The position numbers were made by a program, and so were the translations under genes. From JBJXFE01 sp046153875 (GTDB lineage: Bacteria > Planctomycetota > Phycisphaerae > Phycisphaerales > UBA1924): a stretch of DNA of 22,701 nucleotides. Under the pieces are notes generated by a model that saw only the letters and a list, made by a program, of their open reading frames with translations, searched no databases and had not been told where the DNA came from. Shown here piece after piece: positions 22,509-22,701 of this stretch (position 1 is the first letter of the stretch; each line of letters starts with the position of its first letter). Where the stretch lies: positions 1-22,701 of the forward strand of contig JBJXFE010000052.1 in the NCBI GenBank assembly GCA_046153875.1, written 5' to 3'.

Positions 22509-22701
22509 CTAGGTTCTGTCTGACGGATCATCGGGAGCCAGGATTCTCAGGTACCGCCGGATGATGGCGAGGTGGACGAAGGCCAGGAAGCTGGAGGCCA
22601 GCTTGTCATAGCGGGTGCCCACGCGCCGGTTCTCCTTCAGCCATCCCACGCTGTTCTCGACTTTGGCGCGGCGTCGGTAGGCACGGCGGTCCAGACGCCG
22701 C
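22509..22701 (-). CDS. IS5-family transposase, C-terminal part (cut by window end)
   Basis: The last 63 residues of a DDE transposase are visible; the rest lies beyond the window. The segment carries the full Y-(2)-R-(3)-E-(6)-K signature of the IS4/IS5-type enzymes: Tyr8, Arg11, catalytic Glu15 and Lys22 of the visible part, in YRRRAKVENSVGWLKE. It is followed by RRVGTRYDKLASSF and a hydrophobic helix ending the protein. The frame closes at TAG (22511-22509) inside a CTAG sequence. The D-D part of the active site cannot be checked here, so whether the copy is complete is unknown. Confidence 0.88.
   Translation of the reverse strand, partial: RRLDRRAYRRRAKVENSVGWLKENRRVGTRYDKLASSFLAFVHLAIIRRYLRILAPDDPSDRT
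22513..22701 (-). mobile_element. Insertion sequence end (IS5 family), partial
   Basis: The end of the element is placed at 22513, just inside a CTAG (22509-22512) that would be the duplicated target; IS5-type elements prefer YTAR targets. The terminal repeat would begin GTTCTGTCTGAC. The other end is outside the window, so neither the inverted repeat nor the duplication can be confirmed. The 154 bases between the DUF3592 gene and the element hold a run of eleven G (22484-22494) and no gene I can support. Confidence 0.55.

Noticed and set aside
21467..22531. 354-residue minus-strand open frame
   Set aside because: Overlaps the thioesterase and DUF3592 genes in another frame and has no recognisable motif.

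Overview
This window is a very GC-rich, densely packed stretch of bacterial chromosome, with 21 protein-coding genes (two cut by the window edges) and one tRNA. The gene content points to a Gram-negative-type bacterium: KdsB (Kdo activation for LPS), Lnt (lipoprotein N-acylation) and two putative lipoproteins. The eukaryote-type UDP-sugar pyrophosphorylase, the coiled-coil membrane proteins and the codon bias look like Planctomycetota, probably Phycisphaerae. That placement is inference from gene style; no marker gene such as 16S rRNA is present.

Layout. 1-1779 (+) is the 3' part of a GH116-type glycoside hydrolase. 1803-3883 (-) is a def-fmt-minigluzincin operon, with the last gene coupled to fmt by a TGATG overlap. 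4053-6397 (+) is a TPR protein followed by kdsB. 6491-10633 (-) holds trpB, an Atg22/UMF1-like MFS transporter overlapping trpB by 4 bases, and an exported TlpA-like thioredoxin. 10720-12252 (-) holds an alpha/beta hydrolase with a REP-like palindrome in its reading frame, and a small lipoprotein. 12474-13931 (-) is a UAP1/UGP-type pyrophosphorylase, divergent from rpe (14018-14698, +). 14911-19404 (+) is a run of a degenerate histidine phosphatase, accD, lnt and a HEAT-repeat lipoprotein. 19680-20843 (+) is a coiled-coil membrane protein plus a 66-residue membrane protein, behind a sigma70-like promoter and a structured leader. 20954-21027 is tRNA-Asp(GTC) with its own promoter and terminator. 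21124-21579 (-) is a PaaI-type thioesterase, 21812-22354 (+) a DUF3592-like membrane protein, and 22509-22701 (-) the C-terminal end of an IS5-family transposase.

Most genes are housekeeping: protein N-terminal maturation (def, fmt), LPS sugar activation (kdsB), tryptophan synthesis (trpB), fatty acid synthesis (accD), pentose phosphate pathway (rpe) and lipoprotein maturation (lnt). The unusual points are a histidine phosphatase homologue that has lost both catalytic histidines next to accD; a palindromic repeat with foreign codon use inside the hydrolase gene; a transposase whose stop codon appears to be supplied by a CTAG target; and an MFS gene whose only standard upstream start codon lies before a terminator-like hairpin. 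I found no CRISPR array, phage region, defence island or secondary-metabolite cluster, and no intergenic gap longer than 300 bases.
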